From Fratercula arctica (Eukaryota > Chordata > Aves > Charadriiformes > Alcidae): 64,000 bases of DNA. The DNA lies in contig CANTUZ010000002.1 in assembly GCA_947846985.1 (NCBI GenBank), forward strand, positions 11,949,587 to 12,013,586. Direction: 5' to 3'. Below are positions 12,273-24,878 of the stretch, piece after piece (the first letter of the stretch is position 1; every line of letters begins with the position of its first letter). The notes below the pieces were generated by a model, which was not told where the DNA came from, made no database searches, and was given only the letters and a program-made list of their open reading frames with translations. The position numbers and the translations under genes were made by a program.

Positions 12273-13297
12273 GGAACACTTGCTAAGGCAAATACTTCCA
12301 TTGTGTTCTGAGGACAGGTCTGCTTCTAAGACCAGACGCAGATGAAAATAATATACCAATACTTTTGTCACTAGAAGAATAGAAAATTAAAAGTACGAAA
12401 TAGTGCATGTTATTTTTGTGTGAGCAACTGAGGGAGAGAAAGTGGTTTTGATATAAATGAAGGCAAGTGCAAAAGTAAAAGCAAACAGATTTAATACACT
12501 CAATTGTTTAATGGCTCTATAAAAATGGCTGGAATTTCAAGTTGATGGTACCCCTGTAGCAGCAGGAAATGAAATTGTGCTTAAGGTATAGAAATCATGA
12601 AATCGCTTGCTACTATGATCTTTAGATTATTAAACAAAGTACTACATTAAAGGTAGCAGATCTTGTACTTAGTAACTAAATGAATGTTATTTTGAAATTG
12701 AGAAACTGCTAATAACTTGTGAAAGAACGTCATGAGAAGTAGCATTGTCTTCCTCAAGAGAAAAATCTTCCTTAAAATCTTCACCAAGAGACAACAAATC
12801 TTGCTAGTAATTCTCCTATCAGTACTCTGCTGCTATTTCTTCGTTTAGAGTGAATGTCTCTTCTCTGGGAAGACTGAAATGTATTTTGATGTACATTTGC
12901 TCATAGCCCATTCTTTACTTTTTGCCATGACATCAGAAGTTCTGTTGTCATCCGCGACACTGCAATAAAATCTGGAACTGCCCTCATAGCTTTTTAGAGA
13001 ACTGAATATTGTTGTTTTTACAGAAATTGTCAGGTTTCAGACTTCGGTGCAGAGGGTGCTTGTGCTGTAGAACTTGAGCCCTATGCTTGAAAACACCCTC
13101 TTGGATTTCTTTCTTGAGTGTAATTAAACAGGAATGGCTTCTTCAGCATTCACTCATTGAATCTGAATACCCATCTTTCACGAATGACTAGAGACTACTA
13201 TAACCAGAATGTATATATTGGGGGTTTTTTCTGTTTTACAAAAATGAAGACAATTTATGAACTGCTGAAGAATATAGATAATGATATCTTTTTTTTT

Positions 13298-13378
13298 AAC
13301 TGAGGTTAAGAAACTTTCCTTGTGTCACGGCAAGTCTGTAGCACTGCCAGGAATTGAACTTGGGCATACCTGCAGACA
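13298..13378 (-). repeat. MIR-like relic, antisense
   Basis: AACTGAGGTTAAGAAACTTT followed by GTGTCACGGCAAGTCTGTAG and CCAGGAATTGAACTTGGGC tracks the antisense MIR core (GAGGTTAAGTGACTTGCCCA, GGTCACACAGC, then the CCAGGATTCGAACC-like segment). The predicted frame at 13281-13505 is a by-product of the repeat. Confidence 0.55.
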
Positions 13379-15910
13379 GACCTTCTTAAACACATTTATT
13401 TGCTCTACTGTTGAAGCTGGCTGTCAGCAACTGGCCAGGCATTGTCATTTCTGCTTAAAACAGGTAGGAGTGGCACATGAGACAGGAGTCTTAGGACGAA
13501 AATAGTCAGTGCAATCTTCTTGCCACTCAGCTTTTATATTTCTTAGACTTTTAGCGGATTCTTCCGGAGTGCTTATCAGGTCAGGCAGTCTTTTTTAATT
13601 CTTTCTCAAAATATAGTTGCACAGATTTTACAGAAGCTTCTCCTTTTCTAAAGAAAAGCAGCAAGAAAAAGTAGACTGAGAAGAAAACTTCCTTGTCTAA
13701 GATTGTAAATTATTAAAAATAGTGATATTTTTTAAAAAATTAATAAATGGAGAGAATATAATTATTTTTCACATTTTCTCATGAAGCTTACTTGAAGCAG
13801 CAGCTAAAACACTCCCAATGAAAAGAAGTATTACATTTTTAAATAACCAAATTTGCTTTCCAATATGTACTTCTGTCGCTTGCTCTCTTCTAGCTGTTAG
13901 CTGTGGCCAATTAGAAACACAAACCAGTTTATTTTTTATTCCTTGTAATTAGCATTTTCGTGTTCACTATATGCACTAAACTTTCAAAGCAGTTTTTGGG
14001 GTGATTTAAAAAATTATTTGTAATCTATTAATTGGTACTGCTTTGTAGAAAATCTTTGGTCGTTTTGAGATGTTGGCAAATGGGAAATAAAAGGAAGTAG
14101 AGGACCACCAAGAACATCCGGCAGAGCACAGATGAAATGTCCTGTATCCCTTTCCCACGATTGCAGGAAACAAGATATAACAAGGAATGGGGAGGATGTC
14201 AGGGAGGAGGCCTGTAATCCATGAAAATTTATAGCAAATCAGCTGGACAACTGAAGAGGCTCTTGGTGTGGGAAAATGACTAAAATAACTGAAGTCACCA
14301 GAGAAGTAGTCGGGTACTATGGCCAAGTAGAACAGCAGCGAGCAGGTCATGAATGTTGGAGGCATCATAGAACTAAAGGTGCAAAAGTTGTATCAATGTG
14401 ATGGATTACCTGAAGGAAATTAAGTGCCCCTGATGTTTGCTTTATTCTTTTTTGGAAATAAAGGTTTGCAGAAAAATACCTAATTGAGTAGAAGAGAAAT
14501 CTGACTTTTTTTAATTACAAAAGAGAAAATGAAGTCCACTACTCCCCCTGGATGAGCTGCAGCAAAGGCAAAGCTGAATTTTGTTTGCAAATTTTCATAG
14601 CGATAATGTGCCTCTCGTGTAGGATTCTGAATGTCTTTACCCTATTTGTAATTAAAGTAGATCTGCACCTTGTAACATCCCAAAATTGTTAGGAAGGCAT
14701 TTCGTAGCATGAGTTACATTTTAGCTGTTACTGTCTACTGCAGTCCCTTTTGGAATACCAAACAGATTTTATTTTTCCTTCAAGAGAAAAAATTGAGTGT
14801 CTCAAATTTTTTGTACACTTGTGTGTTTATCATATAAATGATAAATCCAATGCAAAATGCATATAATTCTTCATGCCATTATATTATTTCTTGTTTCACC
14901 ATCTGCTACCTCCTTTGCTATAGAAGTGCCGTCTCTTTGTAATACACTTTGGATTTTATTTTTTTTTTTTTTTCAGATTGAGCGATTCAAAGATACTACA
15001 TGAGGGAGAAGCAATTTATGTGATGTGGCTACATTCTTAAGCTGTAACAATGATAAATTAGTAACACTGCTTTAGGAGTTTGCAGTCATTTTGCTTTTGA
15101 TATGATTCGAAGAGCTGTATTGCTTAAACTTGTTTTGTTCTTCACATATCATAGAAATTTAATAGTATGGTTCTGTGCAGATTCTTGACTGAGTTATGAC
15201 TAGATTTGTTCCTTAGTCTGGTTTACTGGAATATGTTAATGTATAGATATCAAATATAATTTATTTCCTTGGCACTGCTGTACATTTCTGTTTGATTTAT
15301 ATTTACAAAGCCAAAATCTTACAATAAATAATAGAACCAAACTACTTGCATAGCTTTCTTTTTGATCTTTTTTTCTTATCTGCATAAACATTACTGCAGG
15401 CTGATACCTGTGGTAAATGGATGTTTGATGTTTTGTATTTCTTTACTCTCTTATCTGCCTGTTTATCCAGACACGTAGTCCAGCGTCTCTTCCAGAACAT
15501 GCTTATTCATAAAAGCTATTGACTGTTGTCAGGATTGAGACTGGAGGACTGTAGGCAGCAATGAGATGTGAAACTTCGACCACGTATCTTTAAGATATCC
15601 ATCTTCCTGATTTGCTGGTCTGCTGAAAGGAGTGTTTATTCATCTTGGTTATTTTGAAATGAGTTTCTTGATTTTTTAGGAGAGAGAATATAACTGGAGC
15701 TGAGAATTGAACTGAAACTCTACTTTTCTTAATATTAAATTATTTAGAATTCATGCCAAAACTTTTGATTTATGTATTTTTCCCATATGCAGTCTTTTAA
15801 AATAATTTCTGCAATGCCTGGGATAAAGCTCTGGTGCAGGATTATATCTGATTCGTGTTGGTGGAGTAAGAGAAGAACAGGAGGAGAGATGGAGCTTGGA
15901 GATTTGTCTT
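13379..15910. other. non-coding stretch with a strong unpaired acceptor-like site
   Basis: No gene is recognised. A long T tract ending in CAG at about 14956-14976 would make a strong splice acceptor, but no convincing donor follows. A 120-codon minus-strand frame at 14006-14368 has no recognisable features. Confidence 0.45.
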
Positions 15911-15965
15911 TGCTATTTACAGATCTTGGGCAAACTCTTTAACCTTTCAAAGACTCAACTCCCCC
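15911..15965 (+). repeat. probable MIR fragment
   Basis: GATCTTGGGCAAACTCTTTA followed by ACCTTTCAAAGACTCAACT resembles the MIR phrase GACCTTGGGCAAGTTACTTA, ACCTCTCTGTGCCTCAGTTT. It is short and could be fortuitous. Confidence 0.35.
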
Positions 15966-18900
15966 TGCTTTAGACTGTGGGCAGGGTTTTGAAGTTCTTC
16001 GGAAGATGTAACAAAAAAATCCAACTTCTTTAGGGTACTAGGAACTAGACTAGAGAAGACGAGTTACTCAGTCATCCAGTCTTAGTATCTTTTCATGAAG
16101 GCCATTTACATTTTTGCCTTTAACAACCTATTTGAAGTATTGAAGAGTCGATAGACTCTTTAACTAATCCGGAGCTTTGTGTTAGTAATTAAAAAAAATG
16201 AGTGGTGCTAGTTTTCATCAGAGCTGAAGATTACTGGAGGCAGAATGTATTAAGAAAATGTAGTACATAATTTCCCTTCTCCCAATTCTTTTGTGAAAAT
16301 TGAAATTTGTATGTTTTTTATGGATATCTGTTTTTATGAGTTTTGCTTCCTTTGCTCAGTAAAAATAGAAATAAAAAATGCTGTAGTTGTAATTCTTTCT
16401 TACTTAGGGATGAAAAAAAAATGAAATTTTAGGTGCAAACCAACGGACAGTATCACAGTGATTAATGTATTTTCACTGGAGGTTTCTATAACGTAGGGGA
16501 GAGTTAGTTTCTCTTGCCTGCTATGATCTGAAGCTCTTGTCTGTAGTGCATATACAAGGCACACGGGCACCGGCTTTCTAACCTTAGGGAGTGTGCAGCT
16601 ATCTAGGATTTGAGGGTTTAAATCATGTTAGAGTAAATATTTAATTATTAATGCCAGTGGCGGGGCTCCAGCAGGGCAGCTGAGCACTCCCTCGCCTGGG
16701 CTGTCCGTGTTGTCCAGTCTTGGCGGGGAACATCTTGCCACGGAGGGTGCTGCTGAGGGCTCTCTGAATCCCAGGTAAACCATAGTGTAGTCAAGTGCCC
16801 TGGTGAATCACGCCTTTATAACCCAAATATCGAAAGGTCCTATTTTAACTCGGGTAAATGATTGCAAATACTAAGCCAGAGACTTTACAAATATACAATC
16901 TGTTGGTTATCTACAGCAGTCTGTAAATGCTTGTATAGAACCTAGGGGCACATTCACAATTGTTAATCACTTCGTGATGGGTATTTGGCAATAGGGTAAT
17001 TCAGTTATTAAAATTAAAATGATTTGGGTGTTAAAAATACCACAAATCTCAGCATGTTTAGCAGCAGTGGTGTATACCTGCCTACCCCTGGAGTCTGGCC
17101 CCAACTCCCACCATACTAGGATCTACCTCAAGTAGTGGATAACTATGGAAACTCCACCTACCTTTCTGACGCTAGTGTTTTAATGAGTCTTTAAAATATG
17201 CTCTGCCCTCACGGAAGACACACCTTGATCAAAAACATTACCTTGTTAACTGATCTCAGCCATTCTGTCACATTTTTTAATGTGGGGCCAATAATGTTTA
17301 TCTGAATTCAATACTTGTAAAGAAAATCTATCCTGGTGGTGTGTTTAGCTTGGTGTTGCTTATGCAGAATATTTGTGTGTAAACAAGGCAGATACTATTT
17401 TTCAGTGTTTTGTTAGTGTGCAGGACTTCAAAAGAGTTCCCTTGTATGGTTTCATGTATCACTTAGTCGTAAAAAACCTCTTTGAATATACATTGTGGGA
17501 GCCTCAGAAGAGTGTTAACTGTATTCTGCTGCAGTGGTAGCCAGAAGGTCAGGGTCTAAAATGAATATATTTCTGAATCATTCCAATTTTGTATCAAGTT
17601 TGATTTTGCATGGTTACTACTCAAAGTATCTTTTATCACTCAAAGATAAAACCATCATAATTTATGGCTAATATATTACGTATTTTTCCTGTAAAAACAA
17701 GGAGAGCTGTTCCCTTCTTCTCACAGATACACGCACACTATCTAAACATTTCTACATTAGAAATAATTAAACACATTGGTAGGTTCTTGGACTCATCTCA
17801 AATGTGCGCAGAAACTCTATAAAATTAAGAAAAACTTTATTTTGAAAGGAATCTACTAGAGATTTTTAGGTGAGATTCGTTAACTTTTATTGATATGATC
17901 AATATATGCACCTGAAAGCATTTTGAAAGAATATTTAAGCAATTTATTTCTTTAAGAAAGACATTGACTATTAGATGAGTTCCAATACATTTTTATTCTT
18001 CTTTGGAGAACAGTTGAGTATAATTGTCTTTGGATTAATCAGTTTTTGAAGTCTTTTCCATTGATATGCATAGAGAGGATTAAGAGAGAGATTACCAAAG
18101 CATTAAGATTTTTTCTGGTTGTTTTTTAGAAGGAATCCTTGCCTTAAGTCACTTACAAAATGATTTCCTTGTAAAAAACTGTTGAACAAAGTAAAAAAAA
18201 TAAAATCACCTCTAGCAGCGGTTTTGTGTCCTGGGACTTGAGAGAGAGATGTGCAGGCAGTGAGGTCCGATCTTGGTCTTGCTCCTTCTTTTCTAACTCT
18301 CTCTTTCCTTGTTCCGTGGTAAGGCAGAGTTGTCTTTCTCTTTTCCCATTACAAATGTTGAAATTCCTTTTCTCCGTCTTTTCTTTTGTGAGATGAACAG
18401 CAATAAAGGAGAGGAATAACATCCCTTCTCACATCCTCTGCTACCATTTTTCACTGGGGAATAGTTTTGTTTTTCTTGTGCTCATTTTTCATGGGTATTA
18501 ACTTGCTCCACAGTGTTCTCTAGTTTGACCTTTATTTTATGTTTTGCTTTGGATTTCGTCAGAGTGATGATACAATTTAAATGCAGTTCTGTAAGGTTAT
18601 TTTAATTGAATGTTTGAGCTCTATGTGCCTCTGTAATGAATGAAATTAACTTGATTTGGAGCTTGGAAAGACTTTCCTATGTATGATTTCATAATTAAAA
18701 AAAATGAAATGAATATAACGTTCTATTGAACAGATCTTGGATCACAGTTCATTTGCTTTTGGCTTTAGGGAACCTAAGTGCAGCGGCACCCTGAATTCCT
18801 GCTGCTGAAGGGTTTCTTTCAAGCATCCTGTTGTATGAAAAAATGGCATGTGACATAGTTCCAGATCTGGGAGTCACAAGCTAACCTTCCTCTATAGGAG

Positions 18901-21900
18901 TTTGCTTTCATGTTATGATGACTTCTTTTTCTTGCCTGCCTACAGTAGTCCTGGTTTAGTGCTGGACTGTATCGCGTCAGACAAGCCTATGTGGATATTG
19001 TTATGTAGCTATGTAATAATATCTCCATTACATTCATGCCTTCAGGGTTTCATGTTTGGGTTGTTTTGGTGTTTTCTCATTTCAAATTTATTGCAGAGGC
19101 TGACGAATAAAGGGTTGAGAATCGCTTAGACCATGCTTTAGGTTGAGAAGAATTACACTGATTTAATAATGCAGAGTATAGGTGTGATCTGTTCTCCTTA
19201 CTCTTCTGGTGCATTTGTACTGGGATATGTCCCAGTGTGGAGGCCGTTCAGCAGGACTGTTTTCAGTTTATATTATTTCCTTAACGGAAAGAAGTTTTGC
19301 TTATCTAAGCCATTTTTTGCTAGCATGCTTGCATCCATGGTTGCATGTGAGAAGAAACAAGCTTGCCATGTTCATTACACTTCCAAAGTGGCAAAAGTTT
19401 CTATTACAGGTCAGTTTTTATTACAGAAGTTCAGGAATCATACTCATCTTATATCAGGGAAATACCACCTGATAAATGACACAGCGTACTCAAGCAAAAA
19501 CTATGTATATGTGAATCCTAAAACCCATAAAGGCAGAAACAAAGAACAATCTGTCATTTTAGACATCAGCCAAGACTGATTTTTTTCAAAGGTCCGTTGG
19601 ACTTTGTTTTGAGACATAGCTGATTGTAAGGGCGAGCCTTAGCCCTTGTCTATAATTCATCGTTTGTGACAAGTGGAAGAGAAAAGGATCTGCCTTAGGT
19701 GAGGTTTGCCCATGGGTCTAGCCAAAATCTAGACAGAGCCAGCCAAGATGGTTAGCAAAAGGCAGTATTTGAGCTGGGTCATAAACCTTGAAAAGGCAGT
19801 CATAAATCATAATTAAGGTTTTTTTGTTTCCTCGGTGGTGTAACTCCTCAGAGATGGAGACTGAAACTGTTTACCAAAGCCCATTTTTTTGTCCTCGGAA
19901 AAGCGTTTAGGAAACCTGAACCGGGGTTTACTAAGCATATCTGTGGGAGACAAAAGAGGGAATTGTTGGTCTCCAAGCAGCAAGCGGCATTGACAGGCTG
20001 ACTGGTGTGGTCAGAGAGGATATTTAATTTCAAAGGATAAACTCCAAGATTCATTTTTTACTTTTTTTATCTGAAGTTAAGCTTATCTGGTTTATGCCTT
20101 ATCTAATTTAACTTATGAGAATTGTAAATTCAGCTATGTTAAGCAAACAATTTATTTTGTTTTCATTCCATTTTTTCTTTGTTTTAATAAATCATGGTTT
20201 TGTTAGGATTACTGTTGTGTGGGTAATTTCACACAGATGTCTTCAAAGAGTAAAGAAAAATCCATAACTCTTAATAGCTGAAGGGGGAAAAAAGAACTCT
20301 GGGACTCCCTTTTCATTCCTCTGTGGTTCTACTGGAGGGGTTTGGATTAAAGTGTTGTATCAGGAAGTCGTCTTCTGTAGTTGGCAACCCAAAGTGAGCC
20401 CAAAAAACTGAAGAAGACATAAGGAGTTAATGGTTTCAGCCTATAAAACTTAAATTTAAAGTTTTTCAAAGTCCTTTAAAGTGTAGGGCTACTAAATAGC
20501 ATAGAGAGGAGTAAACGGGTCTTGTCTGTGAGATGAGAGGGAGTGGGATGAGAATATATTCTCTTTGTTTTGGAAATGAAATAGTAAAAAAAAATTAGTT
20601 TTGAGATAAATAGTAATATGAAATAAGAGGAGAAATGATCAACTTGTGTTGTTTTCTTCTCCTTTTCCAGCTTCATAAAACAAGATCAAGAAATCAGACA
20701 TTTAAGAGTAGCGTATAATTTTGTAAGGTATAAATAGTGCTTTCAGACAGCGTGCATTTAGCCTATAGAATTCACCGTGGAGGTCATATAGTTAAATATA
20801 GTGGTTCAATTTTCACAAAGGGCTTGATGATATAAAGGCTAATAACAGTGGCAGCAAGGCATGCTTAGAGGAGGGTAATCAAATATCATGATTTAAGACA
20901 TAAGCACATTACCTGTGAGCATCTAGAAAGACCTCGTTCCTCTCTGTCACCTGCAAAGCCTTCTGCAATTAGTAAGGTTCACTGTGGGTATTTTTAGTGT
21001 CTAATTTTTTTGAAGCATTGCTACTAGCAATCGTTAGGGATAGGATACAGTCTTCTGTATGTCATCGTATCGTATCAAACGCCTGCACAGAACGTTGCCC
21101 TGCTTTTCTGTGCTGCTGTGTTGAGTGACACCAGCATGGTGTGAAACAAAAGAGCCTGGTGATGTGGTGGTGCTGCTAGCTGCAAAAGCTCAAAATTGCT
21201 TGATCCACCGTCAAATAGAAGTGAACGTGAACAGTTTTTCCACGTTACTTTGGGATTTAATTCAGATCTTTATTTTGTAAATCAGTTGTTATAGTTCATG
21301 CAAAAAATCCCTGAATTTGTAAGCAGTAGTTAGATAAGAACTGAATGCATGGAAGTAGGCAATTTCTTTTCAGATAAAAATGGAATTGTATTTTATATCT
21401 GATATTTGCTTTAAATTTTTATTTCTGAAGTTTACTCTAAATAGCAACTGCTGAAGTTAAAATTTTATTTAAAATGCAATGAGGAGTATATACAGAGTTG
21501 AATCATGTATGAGTTCTTCCTTTGTAAGTAAAACCTATAGGAAGGAATTCAGATACTGTTTCTTCTTATTTAGCTCATTAGGAAAGAGTAACGTGTTTTA
21601 ACAGGTAGAAGAACATGCTGTTAACCTTCAATAAATCACAGAAAGAGATAAAGACGGCTTCTGTGGCTGAAAGTTTGAATTATAGTGTCAGATGAATCCT
21701 GAATGTTTTGAACTGCTTTTCCAGCACCCTTTCTAAGGAGGAGCCCTTGAAGAGACCAGGGCACCACCTGTGAGCAAGGTGACTCCTTGGTGGGCTGCCC
21801 CCTCGCCCATGGGAGATGATTCCACATCCACCTTCTCTGGGAAGGGAGGTAGTACCTGTGGTTTCAACATTTTTCTTATTTATTTTACATTCCACTGGAT

Positions 21901-24387
21901 AACTTTCCATGAACTTCGTAAAAGTCAAGGTCAAATTGAAGGAACTCTTGTGAAGAAAGGGAGGTGTTTATTTTAAATTGTTGAAGACAGAGACATCAGT
22001 ACTGAAAATTTCCACTACTTATAGTTGCAGCTTTTTTTTATTGCACTTCTTAAACTGTTTGGAGGTAGCTGCATGCAGTGCAGGTAGAAATCAAACTTAG
22101 AGTGAACAAATAAACTTGATTAGCTGACTGATGAGGAAGTCAGGAGGGTGAGATGGTGGTTCCAGTAGTGATACGGTATTGAGGATGAAGGCCACAAAGT
22201 TATAAAAAGGAATGACAAATTTATAGTTTTATTTTAAATGAGGGTACTACTGATCTGAAATAAACAGAACGCCTGCTGACCTAGGAGTCAAAAGTCAGCA
22301 AAAGTTAGCTTCCTGAAGGAACAATATTCATTTTCTTTCTTAGCTCAATTTCTACTTCATCAAGGTATTGTCATCAAATACTGAAGAAAATTCTACAGTT
22401 ATGCTTTTGCGGTTTCATTTTGTCTGGCTAGATAGTCACATTTATGAAAAATACACTTCTTGCAAGAAAAATGAAAAAATGTCTTACACTGCAGTTTTTG
22501 TCTTAATTAAAATATCAATCTGTCAAGAAAAAATTAATTCAAAATATATATTATTCACATTGAAAATTAGAATATATATCAGACTGCCATTAATCAGCCA
22601 TTTTACTAGAATTGCAGTGACATACTAGGGTTATAATTGAAATTTCTCTGTTTATTTTTTATTTTTGAGGAACAAATGCAGTTATTTAAGCCTTTCTCAG
22701 TGAAAACCACAACTGCATTTCTTGACTTTAGACAGATGGGGTAAATAAGATATCTTCAGTTATTGAAAAATGTCCATATGGAAACTGAAAACATATCGAT
22801 GAATTTTTTCATCCAAAAAAAGGCAAAGTAGCAGGAAAACATATAATATGATGGCTAGAGCCCTTAGCTGAGATGCAAGAAATTGAGTTTCAAGAAGGAC
22901 TTTAAAATAGGTGAGTGTAGTGATGGTTAAAAAAGATGGCCTGAGTCGAGTGTGTGTGACTAAAGTCCAGCTACGTGAACTAGTCATCCTTATCTCAATT
23001 TATCTTCCGTGGAGAGAAATGGTTAATTTTAGGGCTTAATTCATCTGACCTATTTGCGTTGTCTGCTTCACAACAAGATGAATTGTTGCACTGAGTAACT
23101 CATGTCAAGTGTGAAGGGAGCGTAGAGTGATTAGCTCAGAAATAGATGTCTGCATTTAATCTGGTTTTTTTCAGTCTCTCCTGTTGGAGGTTACATTAAT
23201 GAAATAACAGGCTTGCTATAGGACACTGGATATATAGCTGGAGCTTCTACAATGTTCACCTATGGCGCTGGACACTCCAGATGAGGTGAAGGGATCTGAG
23301 ATACATTCCCACATACATGCCAGTTAGGGCTGGTGTATTTCCACAAGCCATCTTGGTAGCCATAAAACAACATTTTTTGAAGGAGAGAGCTTTATTAAAA
23401 AAAGTGTTCATCTCAATGTTCGTTTCTACTCTAGTGTGACTATCTACTTCACTGAAAGGATCATAAAACAGTTGGACTAGAAGGAGTACACAGGCATTCA
23501 GCAGCCTTGCCAAAAGCCGAATAAACATTTCTTGATTTGGGGAGATGAAGTTTCAGATGTCCTCCTCTGAGCGACCATGCTATGGAAAGAATATCAGTTT
23601 GTTTGTCAGTGTTATTTCCTGTTCTCAAGTTGCTTAATATGCTCTCGTTTTTGCAACACAGCATGCAGGGGAAAGAATTCTTGGTTTAGTGGCTCTACTC
23701 TTTCTTTACATCAGAAGTCTGCTTTTTTTCAGAAAACTAAAACCCCAGCAAACACGCAGTTACAGGTTGAAAATGCTTAGCTGAACATTTCAGCAGGTTG
23801 AGACGAAAAATGTTTTTTGTCTTTAAAGGTTTGCCTGTTTCCTTGTTTCCTGGCTGTAGCTAGCAGGAGCCACTGCTGTGCAAAAGGGGGTTTTAATGAA
23901 GCTCATGCTTTTTCATTTGTAAACCAGATTTTCAGCCTTCCCAGCACATTTTGGGGGTAAATCGCTGCTTTCTTCTCTGAACAGGTTAGGTAACTGTTGT
24001 TGGCCACATTTTTTTCCCAAGTAATTAGGGGCCCTGTGTTACAACTTCTGCCCTGAATTGTTTTTATGGAGCAACTGGCAGCGCTGGTGAATGGGGTTTC
24101 TTGGTGCTTTCCATTCTCTGTTCTCTCCTCAAATGCTTACACTTTTGTTAAATGCTGCCCATCTAGCTGTTACCTACCGTAGACAAACATTATATGTTGT
24201 TACACGTTGGACTTTTTGCATAACACTGAATTTATTTTTCTGCGTGGAAAGTGCTAGTGAGAAAATACTGTAGTTGTTTAACCTGTATGAAATAGTTGAA
24301 AGACTATCTGTAATGTGATTATTAAGTATATTCAAAACAGGAAGCACAAAGAAGGGGAAGAGAAATAGAAGTGCAAATGTAACTGCC
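15966..24387. other. non-coding AT-rich stretch with one small GC-rich patch
   Basis: No gene is recognised. A roughly 110-base GC-rich patch lies at about 16655-16765 (for example TGGCGGGGCTCCAGCAGGGC). Frames such as 19169-19579 (136 codons) and 18153-18422 (-) show low-complexity composition and no domain. A fragment AGCCCTTGTCTATAATTC at about 19640 recalls the DNA-transposon-like end described at 29276. Confidence 0.45.
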
Positions 24388-24439
24388 TTTTTTTTTTCTT
24401 TTTTTTTTGTCTCTCCTTTTTTTTTTTTTTTTTTTTTTT
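24388..24439. repeat. long T-rich tract
   Basis: About 52 bases, nearly all T, interrupted by C and one GTCTCTCC. It is followed by GTCATCCTCAG ending at 24450, giving an excellent acceptor-like configuration. No AATAAA is seen on the minus strand next to it, so it does not look like the poly-A tail of an antisense retrocopy. Confidence 0.8.
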
Positions 24440-24599
24440 GTCATCCTCAGTGGTATTATGTAGATCCCCAGCCAGATGGCTACTGGCTATAAGCTGTGTG
24501 TGGATTCACAGGATTTTAACTCCTCTGTTGCTTTCCCATCTGTCATAAACTCAGAAACTGCAATCCAGAGACTGACATGAATGTCAGTGTCTTCTTTAG

Positions 24600-24780
24600 C
24601 ACATCGAAACAGTGACGCTCGAAGGCTGCAGAAAGAGCACAAACGCTAACGAAGACAGAACGGTGTCAGTTATAACAACCACGCTGCTAGGCTGGGGATT
24701 GAAATTTCTGGTGGTCAGTTTAAACGGGTGCTTTGAAGCATGGGTGACTACTGTGGTGGCGGCAGCCTCACACAAACACT
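24600..24780. other. short CpG-enriched patch open on both strands
   Basis: I count nine CG dinucleotides in 180 bases, well above local background. Frames are open on both strands (plus 24612-24878, minus 24596-24847), but neither peptide is recognisable. It could be a regulatory element or an exon of an unannotated transcript downstream of the acceptor-like tract at 24450. Confidence 0.25.
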
Positions 24781-24878
24781 CCCTGAAAAGTCTCCCCAAA
24801 AGGAGTTTTTTTCTATTTTTGGAGCTCAGTGAAGGCTGTAAACCCACAATCAGTTTTGGTAGGAAATCTCATGTGTGA

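Noticed and set aside
19169..19579. 136-codon plus-strand frame
   Set aside because: Scattered hydrophobic and basic segments without a recognisable family; overlapping alternative frame of similar quality.
24388..24439. T-rich tract as the tail of an antisense retrocopy
   Set aside because: The adjacent minus-strand sequence lacks AATAAA and resembles no known mRNA.
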